Below are positions 12,766-22,200 of a stretch of DNA of 64,000 bases, piece after piece. Both the position numbers and the translations under genes were made by a program. Every line of letters starts with the position of its first letter. The stretch's first letter is position 1. The notes beneath the pieces were generated by a model, which made no database searches, had not been told where the DNA came from, and saw only the letters and a program-made list of their open reading frames with translations. Source of the DNA: Oidiodendron maius Zn (lineage: Eukaryota > Ascomycota > Leotiomycetes > Myxotrichaceae); NCBI GenBank assembly GCA_000827325.1, contig KN832883.1, positions 720,552 to 784,551 on the forward strand. Reading direction: 5' to 3'.

Positions 12766-13792
12766 AGTGATGATTCGGATTCAGGATTATTGGGTGGTAG
12801 ACATTGAAAGAGAGTGAGTGATTGAAAGTGAAGACATGTAAGAAGGGGAAGGATATAAGGTGAGGGCTGCAAAGAATTGCAATTGGAGGGTGTAATAAGC
12901 AAAGATTACCAGTCGTTTCCTTTGAGATGCCTGTCTGCCTGTTGCGGAAGGTAGCTTTGTGGTTATTATCTGTTTCCATGCAGAGAAATACGGCATCTTT
13001 CGTCGTTCATACCCCTCACCGTCGGAATTTGAACTGCTGATGTTTGCCTCTGGAAGTGCAGTACTAAATCGAAGTAAATAGCATATTTTGGACTAGTCTT
13101 CATATTACACCGTCTCCTGTTCGCCAATAAATATAGGCCCCAGGCATTTTTGCGCGCAATCCATCCCGTATGCGTCGATATTAAAATCTTCTTGCCAAGT
13201 ACCATACTAAGCCTCTTCAGATCTCTTAAAATAATACGGAGTTCGGCGAGAACTTCAATTGGCTTATAAGTTCTTAGATTAGCATGCATGATTTATGCAG
13301 GATTTTACTTGCCCATCATACGAGGTAAGCGAAGGCAGTGGCTACCAGGTGAGGGGATGCCACTTTAAGAATGAGAATGCCTACCACTCTTCAACATCTC
13401 CGAGAGAACCTCCTCTTTCGTCTTATTCCCACCCCATAGTAGATGAGCGGTGGAACTGTGGAGTTGTGCATGAGAACCAGGAGCCGTGGATGGGTCGACT
13501 TCCTAGGAGACTACCCCACTTGTATAACGAACCATCCAGGGTGTCATCGCGCATGTGGATACATGTCGACGAAATACTATCCATAGCAAGTATCATTTCA
13601 TACAGTCACGAGTGCATAAGTATCCCGCCTTGCCAGACATAAAGGCAAAACCAACAAACGGTGTAGAGATTGATCCACCACGTCGAATCTCAAAATTATC
13701 ATAATCATATTCTAATTCACTTGCCGACGGTACGTCCCTCATGCTCTTATTAACCACAAGCTTCCCACGCTGAGATCATTTAGAAAGACACC
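12766..13792. promoter_or_regulatory. Divergent intergenic region between UstYa gene 2 and RiPP precursor
   Basis: About 1 kb between two divergent genes of the putative RiPP set; promoters of both should be here. Short open frames on either strand show no family similarity and low-complexity composition, and I leave them out. No specific operator could be recognised by eye. Confidence 0.4.
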
Positions 13793-14164
13793 ATGGTTAA
13801 GTTTACCACCACCATCGTTATTGCCTTTGCGTGTCTCGCCGCCGCCGCACCTACCAATGACTACCCCAAGTATGGCTCTGTGGGCGATTTTGAGGCCGTC
13901 AACAAGGGGAAGCGCACAAATGACTACCCCAAGTACGGCTCTATAGGCGACTTTGAAGCAGTCAACAAGGAGAAGCGTACCAATGACTATCCAAAATACG
14001 GCTCCGTAGGCGACTTTGAAGCTGTGAACAAGGAGAAGCGCACAAATGACTATCCAAAGTATGGCTCTGTGGGCGACTTCGAGGCAGTCAACAAGGAGAA
14101 GCGTACCAATGACTATCCAAAATACGGCTCTGTAGGCGACTTCGAGGCTGTCAACAAGGATTAA
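13793..14164 (+). CDS. Repeat-containing secreted RiPP precursor (dikaritin/UstA-like), five core units
   Basis: Single exon, 123 residues, ATG in good context (ACACCATGG). Residues 1-19 form a signal peptide (MVKFTTTIVIAFACLAAAA). The rest is five units starting at T21, T42, T63, T84 and T105. Each reads TNDYPKYGSxGDFEAVNK followed by GKR or EKR; the last ends in NKD. KR at units 1-4 is the site cut by Kex2 in the Golgi, so five 17-21-residue peptides can be released. The units differ only at one V/I and one G/E position. This architecture (signal, multiple identical cores, Kex2 sites, UstYa genes alongside) defines dikaritin precursors. Tyr24, Tyr27 and Phe33 of each unit are candidates for side-chain cross-linking. 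The core is unlike the ustiloxin, phomopsin or asperipin cores I know. A secreted pheromone-like repeat peptide is the alternative. Confidence 0.9.
   Translation: MVKFTTTIVIAFACLAAAAPTNDYPKYGSVGDFEAVNKGKRTNDYPKYGSIGDFEAVNKEKRTNDYPKYGSVGDFEAVNKEKRTNDYPKYGSVGDFEAVNKEKRTNDYPKYGSVGDFEAVNKD
13853..14161 (+). repeat. Five tandem 63-bp coding repeats of the precursor
   Basis: Units at 13853-13915, 13916-13978, 13979-14041, 14042-14104 and 14105-14161 (the last shortened by the stop). Units 1, 3 and 5 start ACCAATGAC and units 2 and 4 start ACAAATGAC; the KR codons alternate as AAGCGC and AAGCGT. Differences are nearly all synonymous. The alternation suggests growth by duplication of a 126-bp pair. 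Confidence 0.95.
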
Positions 14165-14845
14165 GCGTACGGATGCCTCTTAACTTCTCATTGAGATGTT
14201 TGGCTGTATATCCATCAGATAGATGAGAACTGCTTGCGGTTTGAGTTGTACCGGTAGCAGCATATACAGAAATCTACAAAAGCCATTTGCATCCTTCAAT
14301 GATTCTTTTTGGTGGTCTAGTCCATATTGAGTGAAAGCCTAAGCATATGAAATAACGACTAACAGATTCGCAAATAACGGCAGCTTTAGAGAGAACTACA
14401 ACTCGGTGTAAGCCGCCTTAGCGTCGGTCCTGCATCTGCATCAACCCCGCGCTAGCGTCGACCCCACTGCCAGCAAAAATTTCCAGATAAGGCAGGATAT
14501 TCCAGTGATATTGAAACGTCCTCCTGGGCCACTGATCTCAGCATGGTATGTAATGTGCTCGCTGCAAGGTAGTCGTTAGCGCGGATTAACACTGAGCTGA
14601 GAGGCCTTAGATTATCACATTATTGGTGTAAATCTAGCTGTAGGAGGTGTAATTTAGCCAGCTGGGAAATCAACTACGTCCCCAAATGACTCGTATCTCA
14701 GTCACCCAACAAGTCATATCCATGTACCCTCGGCTACCTCCCTGGGTCCAGAAGGCATAGTCCACACAGTCTGTATCTCGCGTTTTACTTTCGCTTCATT
14801 TTGCTAGAAAGCCTCGACTTACACGATACCAGACATTCCCTCACA
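14165..14845. other. Intergenic, no gene seen
   Basis: About 680 bases between precursor and the next cluster gene, both on the plus strand. It holds the precursor's 3' region and the promoter of the next gene. Tandem words such as CTAGCGTCGACCCC and TTAGCGTCGGTCC occur near 14420-14465 without an obvious function. Confidence 0.35.
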
Positions 14846-15598
14846 ATGACAGAGAACTCGTATGTCCAACATGTACGTCTAAAAGCGCAGTTACTAACTG
14901 ACCAATACAGCTCGTCTCCGTCTTGTTCAGAGCCATTCATACCCAAGGGCGACAAACATGAGTTTTCGGAAATTAAGACCAGCGATGAAGAAGACGCCGA
15001 CTTTGTAATCCCTCACGCTCGGCCACAAAGTCGTCTTCGTACAAACTTGTGGTTTATCTTCAAGACCGTCATAATTGTACTAGCTAGCTATGGACTCGTC
15101 CACCTCGGCGTATCGACTGCAGCTAGCATCCGAAGAGCTGCAATGCCGCCGTGCAATTGTGGTTCCTCCATCGCAGAGGCACTCACCCTAGATTGCAAAT
15201 ACGATTCCCTCTCCACCTCCTGGCTCCCACCGCACTGCCGTGATGACGAACTGACTGGCCTCTTTGAAAAGTCCGGCCCTGGCCCAAACGGTGAATGGAA
15301 TTACTACGCCTCCAACTTGAACACATCCAAGATATTCACACTCGAGGAAATGGCACATCTGGCAGAAAAGCCAGACTCAGAACGACAGGCCTGGGCGACG
15401 TTAGAGTGGCATGACAAGCATTGCTTTTTTACATTATTGAAACAAGTACGCGGCAAGGTCAAGATGCAATACACGGGATTTCCGAGCGCAACAGCGCATG
15501 CGGAGCATTGTGCGATGGGCATGGCCGAGGGTCGGCCAGGGAACCAAATTCTTGTTTCAATGAACCCTGGATTTGGAGATGCAAAGCCCGGCGAGTAG
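14846..15598 (+). CDS. Divergent membrane protein with two HxxHC motifs (UstYa-like)
   Basis: Single-exon reading of 250 residues from ATG 14846 (context TCACAATGA). An acidic cytosolic tail is followed by a membrane helix at about 68-89, then PCNCGSSIAEA, a WLPPHCRDDEL block and GPNGEWNYY. Two HxxHC motifs follow: HDKHC at 189-193 and HAEHC at 218-222. The spacing resembles UstYa proteins but the surrounding sequence does not match canonical DUF3328; it belongs to a widespread fungal group of CGC/WLPxHCRD proteins. Lying between precursor and UstYa 4 on the same strand, it is a good candidate for a further tailoring oxidase. The 5' end is ambiguous: 14873..14910 looks like a 38-base intron (GTACGT, TTACTAAC, ACAG). 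Used with ATG 14862 it would also keep frame, giving a start MSNISSSPSC. Confidence 0.8.
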   Translation: MTENSYVQHVRLKAQLLTDQYSSSPSCSEPFIPKGDKHEFSEIKTSDEEDADFVIPHARPQSRLRTNLWFIFKTVIIVLASYGLVHLGVSTAASIRRAAMPPCNCGSSIAEALTLDCKYDSLSTSWLPPHCRDDELTGLFEKSGPGPNGEWNYYASNLNTSKIFTLEEMAHLAEKPDSERQAWATLEWHDKHCFFTLLKQVRGKVKMQYTGFPSATAHAEHCAMGMAEGRPGNQILVSMNPGFGDAKPGE

Positions 15599-16344
15599 AA
15601 GAAGATGATGTGATACCAATCATGTTTGTAGCTTAGTAGAATGAAATGTCGAGAATTCGAAAGCGGGGTTCTTCTCCTCTTCATAAATGCGTTTCATCAA
15701 GGCATGGCAGACACTTGACAGGTGACAAGGGTTACCTCACTCTCTTCGTTTTGTTTGCCTCTAGCTTATACCATCTTTATTGCAATGTGTCAAAATTGAT
15801 ATATTTGCAGACTTCACGATACCCAAAAATTGAATCAATTCGAGCAGGTGTGTAGCCTAGCTCTAGGTACGCTAGCGCTTGAATTGTAGCCGATACCGAT
15901 TGGGGACATAAAAGTATACTCGGTCTGTAATAATTGTGGTGGTAGAGATAGTGGTAGAGAGGGGACTGAACGTGGTAGTGGCCTAATTAGACATAGGTTT
16001 ATCTATCCCTGACTAACTTTCTTTTTGATGCCGTACTTCGTACCCCACCTGTAAACCCAGTCGCACCCTTACAAGCTTCAAGAAAGTTCTAGGCCAAGAT
16101 GTATTAACCTAGCGCTAGCTGCGCGTCTGTGTGGCTTACCAAGGTTAGATCAGCAATATCCCAACTAGTGAACTGATCGTAGGACGCCGCCACACAAATA
16201 AGCCGCAGAAGCTGCACGCTGGCCTTGTCCACCTGATGAGAAGAGGCCGAGGATCAGTTTTCCAATACCTCGCGATGCCCACTTTCCCAAGAGAATTCAA
16301 CGTCCCCTTGCTTTCTTCGCACACCGAATTCTCAATTCGGAGCA
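15599..16344. other. Intergenic, no gene seen
   Basis: About 750 bases between two plus-strand cluster genes; it contains the terminator region of the first and the promoter of the second. No coding similarity recognised on either strand. Confidence 0.35.
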
Positions 16345-17215
16345 ATGCTCGACACTGACCCTGAGAACGAAGTGCCTTTCCTGCCCAAAGATCATGAGAC
16401 CACACGGAAAGCACACCGTGACTACCAGAGCGGCCAAGCAACCCGACGCTTGATTGTCACTGTCGCCTTAGTCAGTGCTTTGGTTTCTGCTGCCGGAACG
16501 GTCATTATGCACAATCTTCTTCCAATATTTTCCATTGCTTCAAGTAGAAGCCCACCGCGACCGGAACTTCTTCCATCTTTGAACCTCCCTCCGCTCGGAA
16601 ACCTTATTCGAACCTATGTCGGCGATCAACGGGCATATTATGATAAAGATCTAAATGTCAGCCGTGAAGCGTGGATGTCGTTGTTTCCTCGTATGTTGCT
16701 TGTCCTTTAATCGCTGTTGTTGATACTGATCGAACCTCAGCGGGAATGGGCTATGTTTCTATGGACAGCATAAAAGACGCGGGAGAAATCCCTCAGCTCT
16801 TTCAGGATATGAGCACGGATGGCTCAGGACGTTTCTGTATTGCTGCATTCCATCAACTCCACTGTCTCGTAAGCCTTCCCATTGCTTCATTCGTCACCTC
16901 TTTCTAAATGCCAACCAGTTCCTCATCTACGCCGACTTTCGTCGCGCCCTGAGTGGTAAACTCACACATCAAGATGCACATGTATTGCAAAATGGGCATT
17001 CTTCACATTGCTTTGATTATCTCCGAGAGAGTATTATTTGCGCCGCAGACAGTGCTCTTGAACCCTTCCGGTCTCCGTTCGATGGTGGCACTCAAGGTAA
17101 CGGCGTCGATGGCTTTGGAACTGTACATCAGTGTCGAGATTTCAAACAGTTATTTGAGTGGGGTGAAAAATTTCGATACAGCGATGGGCATGACGCAGAG
17201 AAATTTGAGGGCTGA
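16345..17215 (+). CDS. UstYa-family (DUF3328) oxidase-like protein 3 (fourth HxxHC protein of the set)
   Basis: Model join(16345..16690, 16741..16868, 16919..17215), 256 residues; two 50-base introns, both in phase. A membrane helix lies at about 36-56. The motifs follow in family order: SLFPPGMGYV, HQLHC at 153-157, HSSHC at 185-189 followed by FDYLRESIICAAD, and DGFGTVHQCRDF near the end. This is the most canonical of the four HxxHC proteins here. Its likely role is oxidative macrocyclisation or another radical-type modification of the neighbouring precursor peptide in the secretory pathway; this is inferred from ustiloxin, phomopsin and asperipin pathways. It marks the right end of the putative RiPP set. 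Confidence 0.93.
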
Positions 17216-17553
17216 TATGGAACGGAAATTCAGCACCTTTCTTGGGGTGGTGTCATTCAATGGCCCGCCTTTTATAACATAGGGATACTATATTGGGTGA
17301 TCTAGAGTGTTAATCTGGTTCAATCCAGTGAGGTTACAATATATTTTTCTCTCAGCTCAACACAGCTCGCCGTCTGAGAAATGACAGCAAGATGAAGCAA
17401 AAGTCGTCAATGAAGAACGGGGACGCAGGGATGGGTATTCAGGTTGAAGACATAATATAGATATTTAAGTACAACTTTTAGGCAGAATTTTTTGACATGT
17501 CTCCTAGAAAGGCCCTGCCGACGGCCGTACTATTTTCAACTACCTAAATAGAC
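17216..17553. other. Short intergenic region between convergent genes
   Basis: 338 bases between the convergent UstYa gene and the acetyltransferase. Nothing coding; both 3' ends fall here. Confidence 0.4.
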
Positions 17554-18333
17554 CTATTTCTTCGGATCCCTCTTCATATACCTAATTATATACCTTCCCC
17601 ATTTCCCGCTCCCTTTGTCCCCCATAACCTCCTCGTCCTCTCTCGGCCTTCTCGGTGCCCACTTATCCAGATCTAGGTCTAACTCCCTCACAACCTCAAA
17701 CCCGAATTTCTTATACGCCTCATACGCCTGATGTGATGAATGCACCCATATAGTTAGGCCCAACTTATCTGCGATAGCATTACCATATTGAAGCAGGGCG
17801 CTGCCTACGCCTTGGGATTGGTGCGAAATCGAAACATGGAGACCGGTGATAAAAATGCAGGGCTTGTCCTTGGGAACGATGTTCGACTGCCAGTGCTCCA
17901 TATCACGGGCTTCGAGAGCTTTGAGACGATCAATTGAGTCTTCCTCCTTTTTCTCTCCGCTATCATTCTTGTCCTGATTTGCCAACTCATCCTTCTTCTC
18001 ATGATGCTCTTTGGTTACCGCTAACTTGTCATCTCCGGGTCCCCTCCAAGGAATCACCGCCTCATCCACGTCTTTAAACGCCCAGCCCGCATGCCCCACG
18101 GTCTCGCCGGTCTCCTCGTCTATGGCTTTGACATAGATTTGCGTTTTTCGGTCAAGGCTATCGAGCATCATGGAGCAGATGATGTCGTACATATGGTATG
18201 GTTTCCGACCTAGGTTTTTCACGGTGGTGTGGGGGTCGACAGCGAAGGCGGAGGAGGTTATCTGAGCGCAGGTGGGGATATCTGCGTAGTTGAGGGGTTG
18301 TATGGAAACAGAGATGCGCTTGCTGGGAGGCAT
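17554..18333 (-). CDS. GNAT-family N-acetyltransferase
   Basis: 259 residues from ATG 18333 (MPPSKRISVSIQPLNYADIP). The frame stays open upstream to 18525, but those residues look like untranslated sequence and the chosen start fits the family. GNAT features are visible: an N-terminal strand-helix (RISVSIQPLNYADIPTCAQI), the GLHVSISHQSQGVGSALLQ acetyl-CoA loop (the Q/RxxGxG/A motif), and the YKKFGFEVVRELDLDL end. A lysine/glutamate-rich insertion divides the domain. Many fungal relatives are housekeeping or detoxifying enzymes, so although it stands between the RiPP set and the PKS I do not assume it belongs to either. Peptide N-acetylation would be a testable possibility. Confidence 0.85.
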   Translation of the reverse strand: MPPSKRISVSIQPLNYADIPTCAQITSSAFAVDPHTTVKNLGRKPYHMYDIICSMMLDSLDRKTQIYVKAIDEETGETVGHAGWAFKDVDEAVIPWRGPGDDKLAVTKEHHEKKDELANQDKNDSGEKKEEDSIDRLKALEARDMEHWQSNIVPKDKPCIFITGLHVSISHQSQGVGSALLQYGNAIADKLGLTIWVHSSHQAYEAYKKFGFEVVRELDLDLDKWAPRRPREDEEVMGDKGSGKWGRYIIRYMKRDPKK

Positions 18334-19221
18334 GGTAGCAATAAAGAGAGTAGACTCTGTTGTAGCGGATAGGTGGGAGGAATAGGAGTAGAACTTTGTT
18401 GGGGTAGAGCCTATAGCGGTGCCTTGGAGGGGTAATACAGTAGAGACCGTCGTAAGCGAGCCGACAATTATGAGTAGCGATAGGTTTACGATAAGATGAT
18501 ACTCAGAATCAAAGGCACAATTCAATTTTTGGTACTACATGTCACCAGCCTGCATGAATCTTTAATCTTAACCAAACACGCCTGTATTTTTATATGTCCT
18601 AATACAAGGTGTCAGACGTCGCTAATTCCAGAGGCTACTCCTGACCAACCCTGACTCCTAACCACCTACCTGTGTATCCTTCTAGCTGTAAAAGAGTACA
18701 GAAACGGTTTGATACCTTACAGGATATTATATAATTTCCCATGGAATCTCATAATACTATTCATCTGTCAGTATATTAAAGGTCTAACGGGTGATATGTA
18801 GCTGGGTGAGATTAGCTGAACTCATAATATTTTACCAAGCGATCCCTACTAAATTTAGGCACCTTCGCTGACCGCTTTTCGCAATTCCCAAAAAGGCTTG
18901 AATGGGAGTCGTGCTACCGACTAGACTTTACCGTATCTACTAAACAGTGGGTATAATAACTGAGCGGAGCTATCTGTGACGAGCTTTGCATCAAAAATCA
19001 CAATCACGTATCGAGTGCTGAATGGTATTGGCCTGGGTCCTCGTCCTCAAAGAGATGCGTCAGAATTCAGGAAAGTTGAGGAAGATAATAAGAAAACAGT
19101 CAATTTTTTAGCAAAAAATCCTTTATAAACGGACAAGTCTAAGTATATATGTCGCAATTTAGTCCACACAACTGACACAAAGCCCTCCAACGCCTGTGTT
19201 CTTTCACCCAAACCTAGTAGA
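18334..19221. other. Intergenic between acetyltransferase and PKS 3' end
   Basis: About 890 bases, AT-rich, no coding signal recognised. It contains the acetyltransferase promoter and the PKS 3' region. Confidence 0.35.
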
Positions 19222-22200
19222 TCAGCAATACTGCTCTAACCAGGAAGTCATGTCCCCAATAGTTGGACACTCAAGGAAGAGCGAGCTTTTCACCTCTATG
19301 CCTAACTCAGCGCGGAATTTCTCTGAAAGGACAAGCGACATGAGCGAATCGATTCCCAGCTGCACAAAACTTGCGTCAGCGGTCAGGTCTCCGATATCCA
19401 GACCAGTCTCGCGAGCCATGAGCTGCAGGCACTGGCCGACCACGCCTGACTCAGTAGGTGTAGCAATTCCTGGTGTATTCCCGCTCGTGGTTGTAACCAT
19501 CTCCGATGGAGGAGTGGGTGGCTGCGTGGGAACCACGACATTGTTTTGGGTGGGAGGCTCTTTGTTCATCGGTTGCATGGAATTTGTTGTCCCGTTGACC
19601 TTAGCCGATGGGGCAGCGACACCAACAGCCGGTACAGAAGGGGGGAGCAGAGAGGATGTAGCAAGTATGCGAGTTGTCTGGGTAGCAGGAACATGATCGT
19701 TATTGACACCATTCGTGTCGGCAGGGGAGAAGAAGCGGTCCATCAGAAGACGTGGGACTCGCCTGAATCTTATCTGTCCAACCATGCCAACAATCTTATT
19801 GTCCTGCAAAATGTACACGTCGCCACCGTACATGTTTCCACCTTCATCCGGCAACTGGAACATACGCACATAACTGCGGTATTTAGCTCCAGGTTCGAGT
19901 GGCTTAAGCAAGCGGAAGCTATCACATCCAGGAGTGACGTAGAAGAAGTCGCGCGAGTTAGACGCATCACTTCCGTTCATTACCAGGCCCGCGAGGTGTG
20001 ACACACTATCAATCCAGTGCGGTGGCGTGTGCCAGTTTCCGTGGCGCTCTGGGATGAGAGTAATATCCGCCATGGCCTCGTGTTCATGCAGCACCACACT
20101 GTCCATGCCGCGATATCTGTCGGCGTAGTCTACCACGTTTTTGAAGAGTGCGTACGCCAGAGGCTTGGACAGCTTGCTAGCAAAACCCTTTGCCGCCATG
20201 TGCTCGAGCACCTCGATACGACCAAGGACGAGGTGTGTGACCCTATCCCACTCCGTGCACCAAATACGGGCATCTTCGAAACGCACGACACCACTCGCAA
20301 AACACTCAGCAGCACGCTCTCCCGTATGAGGGCTAGCATTGAACCATGCCAATGTCATGGATCGTGAAGTAAGGTCGAGATAGGCTTCAACTACAAGTGG
20401 CTGCGAGCTGCCTTTCGTCTTATTGGCAACCTGCGCATGCAAGACCTCGAACTCGCCGAAATTCATGTGTACATCCTTTGCTTGCGGCACAAGCCGGTTG
20501 TAGAGGTACTCACCGATGGTCAATGCCATATCGGTCCAGATGGACTGTGACTGCTGTTAGCTGTGATACTCTTTTAGGCTTGTTCCAAGAGCGCAGGAGA
20601 AAGTGCTAAATTAAATTGACACTGGCCGGAAGAAGTAAATCTACTCACCGAGGTAGCAACGCCACAGTTGTTCATCTTATGTCCGTAGACGGCCTCAAGG
20701 AAATCAGGGTGCTGTAAATCTGAGAGGATTTGGAGAGTAGCTGTTGACTCCTCGACCGTCTCGTATGTGATTTGATGGATAAGTGAGGTTCTCAAAGCAG
20801 AAGTACTCAACGTTGGCGGTCCCAGTGCCTTGCCGTTGCTGCCCTGTCCGCCGTGCTTTAGATGCGCTTTATCAAGAGTCCAGGTACCAATGTAGGGAAT
20901 CCAGTAATTTGTCTCATTCCAGCTGTACTTAGGAAGACTGAGCAGAGTATAGGCTTTCTCGTTGGGTCTGAAATACTCAGCCCAGGTCAGCTTCAGACCT
21001 GCCAGATGCAGCGTGGCAAGGCTCCTAGCCATGGTGGCCATATTATCCTCGTTTCGTCGGCATGACGAGGCCACGCGAGCCTCTGGTATAAGACTGCGAA
21101 CAAAACCTGCACATATGGGATGCGGTCCGACGTCAATCCACAGTGTAGCATCGTCAACCATTCCGAAGTCCTGCCCTGCTTCGACGGCTGCTGCGAAGTC
21201 CACCGTCTCGCGCGCCGCACGACGAAGGTAACCTGCGTTGATCGTCTTGCCATCAAATACAGCACTGCCAAGTAGAGGTGACAACACGGGGATGGTGGGA
21301 GCCTTGAAAGGCACATGTTTAGCAGCGGCCTCGAATGCGTCCAGCACGGCATCCATCTGCGCCGTGTGGAATGCCAAGGGCATCTCTAGTTGGACACACT
21401 TGTGGCTGCTAGCTTCCAGCTTCTGGCGGATGATATCGATATCTTCTCTGGCGCCGCCAATGACAGTGTCTTGGTAAGTATTGCGGCATGACACCTCGTA
21501 CTTGGCGGCTCCGACAAGTTGCTCAATCTCATTGGCTGAGGCACGAACCGACAGCATCGAGTGACTGCCCAGAGTACACCGCTCTTGGATCAACTGGGCA
21601 CGCTTGCCAACGAGATAAAGGGCGTCGGCAGCGGATATGACGCCAGCAACGGCGAAGGCTGCATACTCACCCAGGCTGTGGCCGACGACGGCACTGATAC
21701 GGACACCCAGGAGCGACCAGAAGCGGGCCAGGGCAATCTCGAGCACTACGACGCTAAGTTGGGACAGGACTGGCGAAACAGGCCCATCGTCCTCGTTGAT
21801 GCTGCCATCAATGACAGGGACGATGGAAGGGAAACCGAGTCGCACAACGAGATGGTCAAGTTGCAGGACCTGTTCCCGGAAAAAGGGGAACTCGGCAAAT
21901 AGCTCCCTGCCCATGCCACTGTAGAAGGCACCCTGGCCAGTAAAGGCTAACACCACAGCGGGAGGCTCGGAAGGAACGGGACGCACATCAGTAAGTGTCG
22001 TGTCCTGCAGGGAAGAGCGCAGGAACTTCTGCAGCCCTGTGATGCTGGAGACGGCAGTGGCTGTACGCAGGCTATGGTGCATGCGTCGAGCACATACCGT
22101 ATAAGATAGATCGGCCAGATTTGTTTCTGGGTGCTGGTCCAGAAACGCAAGCAGATTCTCCACGTTTGATTGTAGCGACTTCTTGCTCTTGGCCGAAAGC

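Noticed and set aside
13295-13642. Open frame of 115 codons upstream of the precursor gene
   Set aside because: No signal peptide, repeat or family similarity; it lies in the expected promoter of the precursor.
13853-14161. Reading the 63-bp repeats as a mating pheromone precursor
   Set aside because: The alpha-factor-like peptides I know are shorter and Trp/Cys/Gly-rich and are not flanked by UstYa genes; kept only as an alternative.
18334-18525. Upstream extension of the acetyltransferase frame by 64 codons
   Set aside because: Hydrophobic, low-similarity sequence; MPPSKRISVSIQP at 18333 matches the usual domain start.
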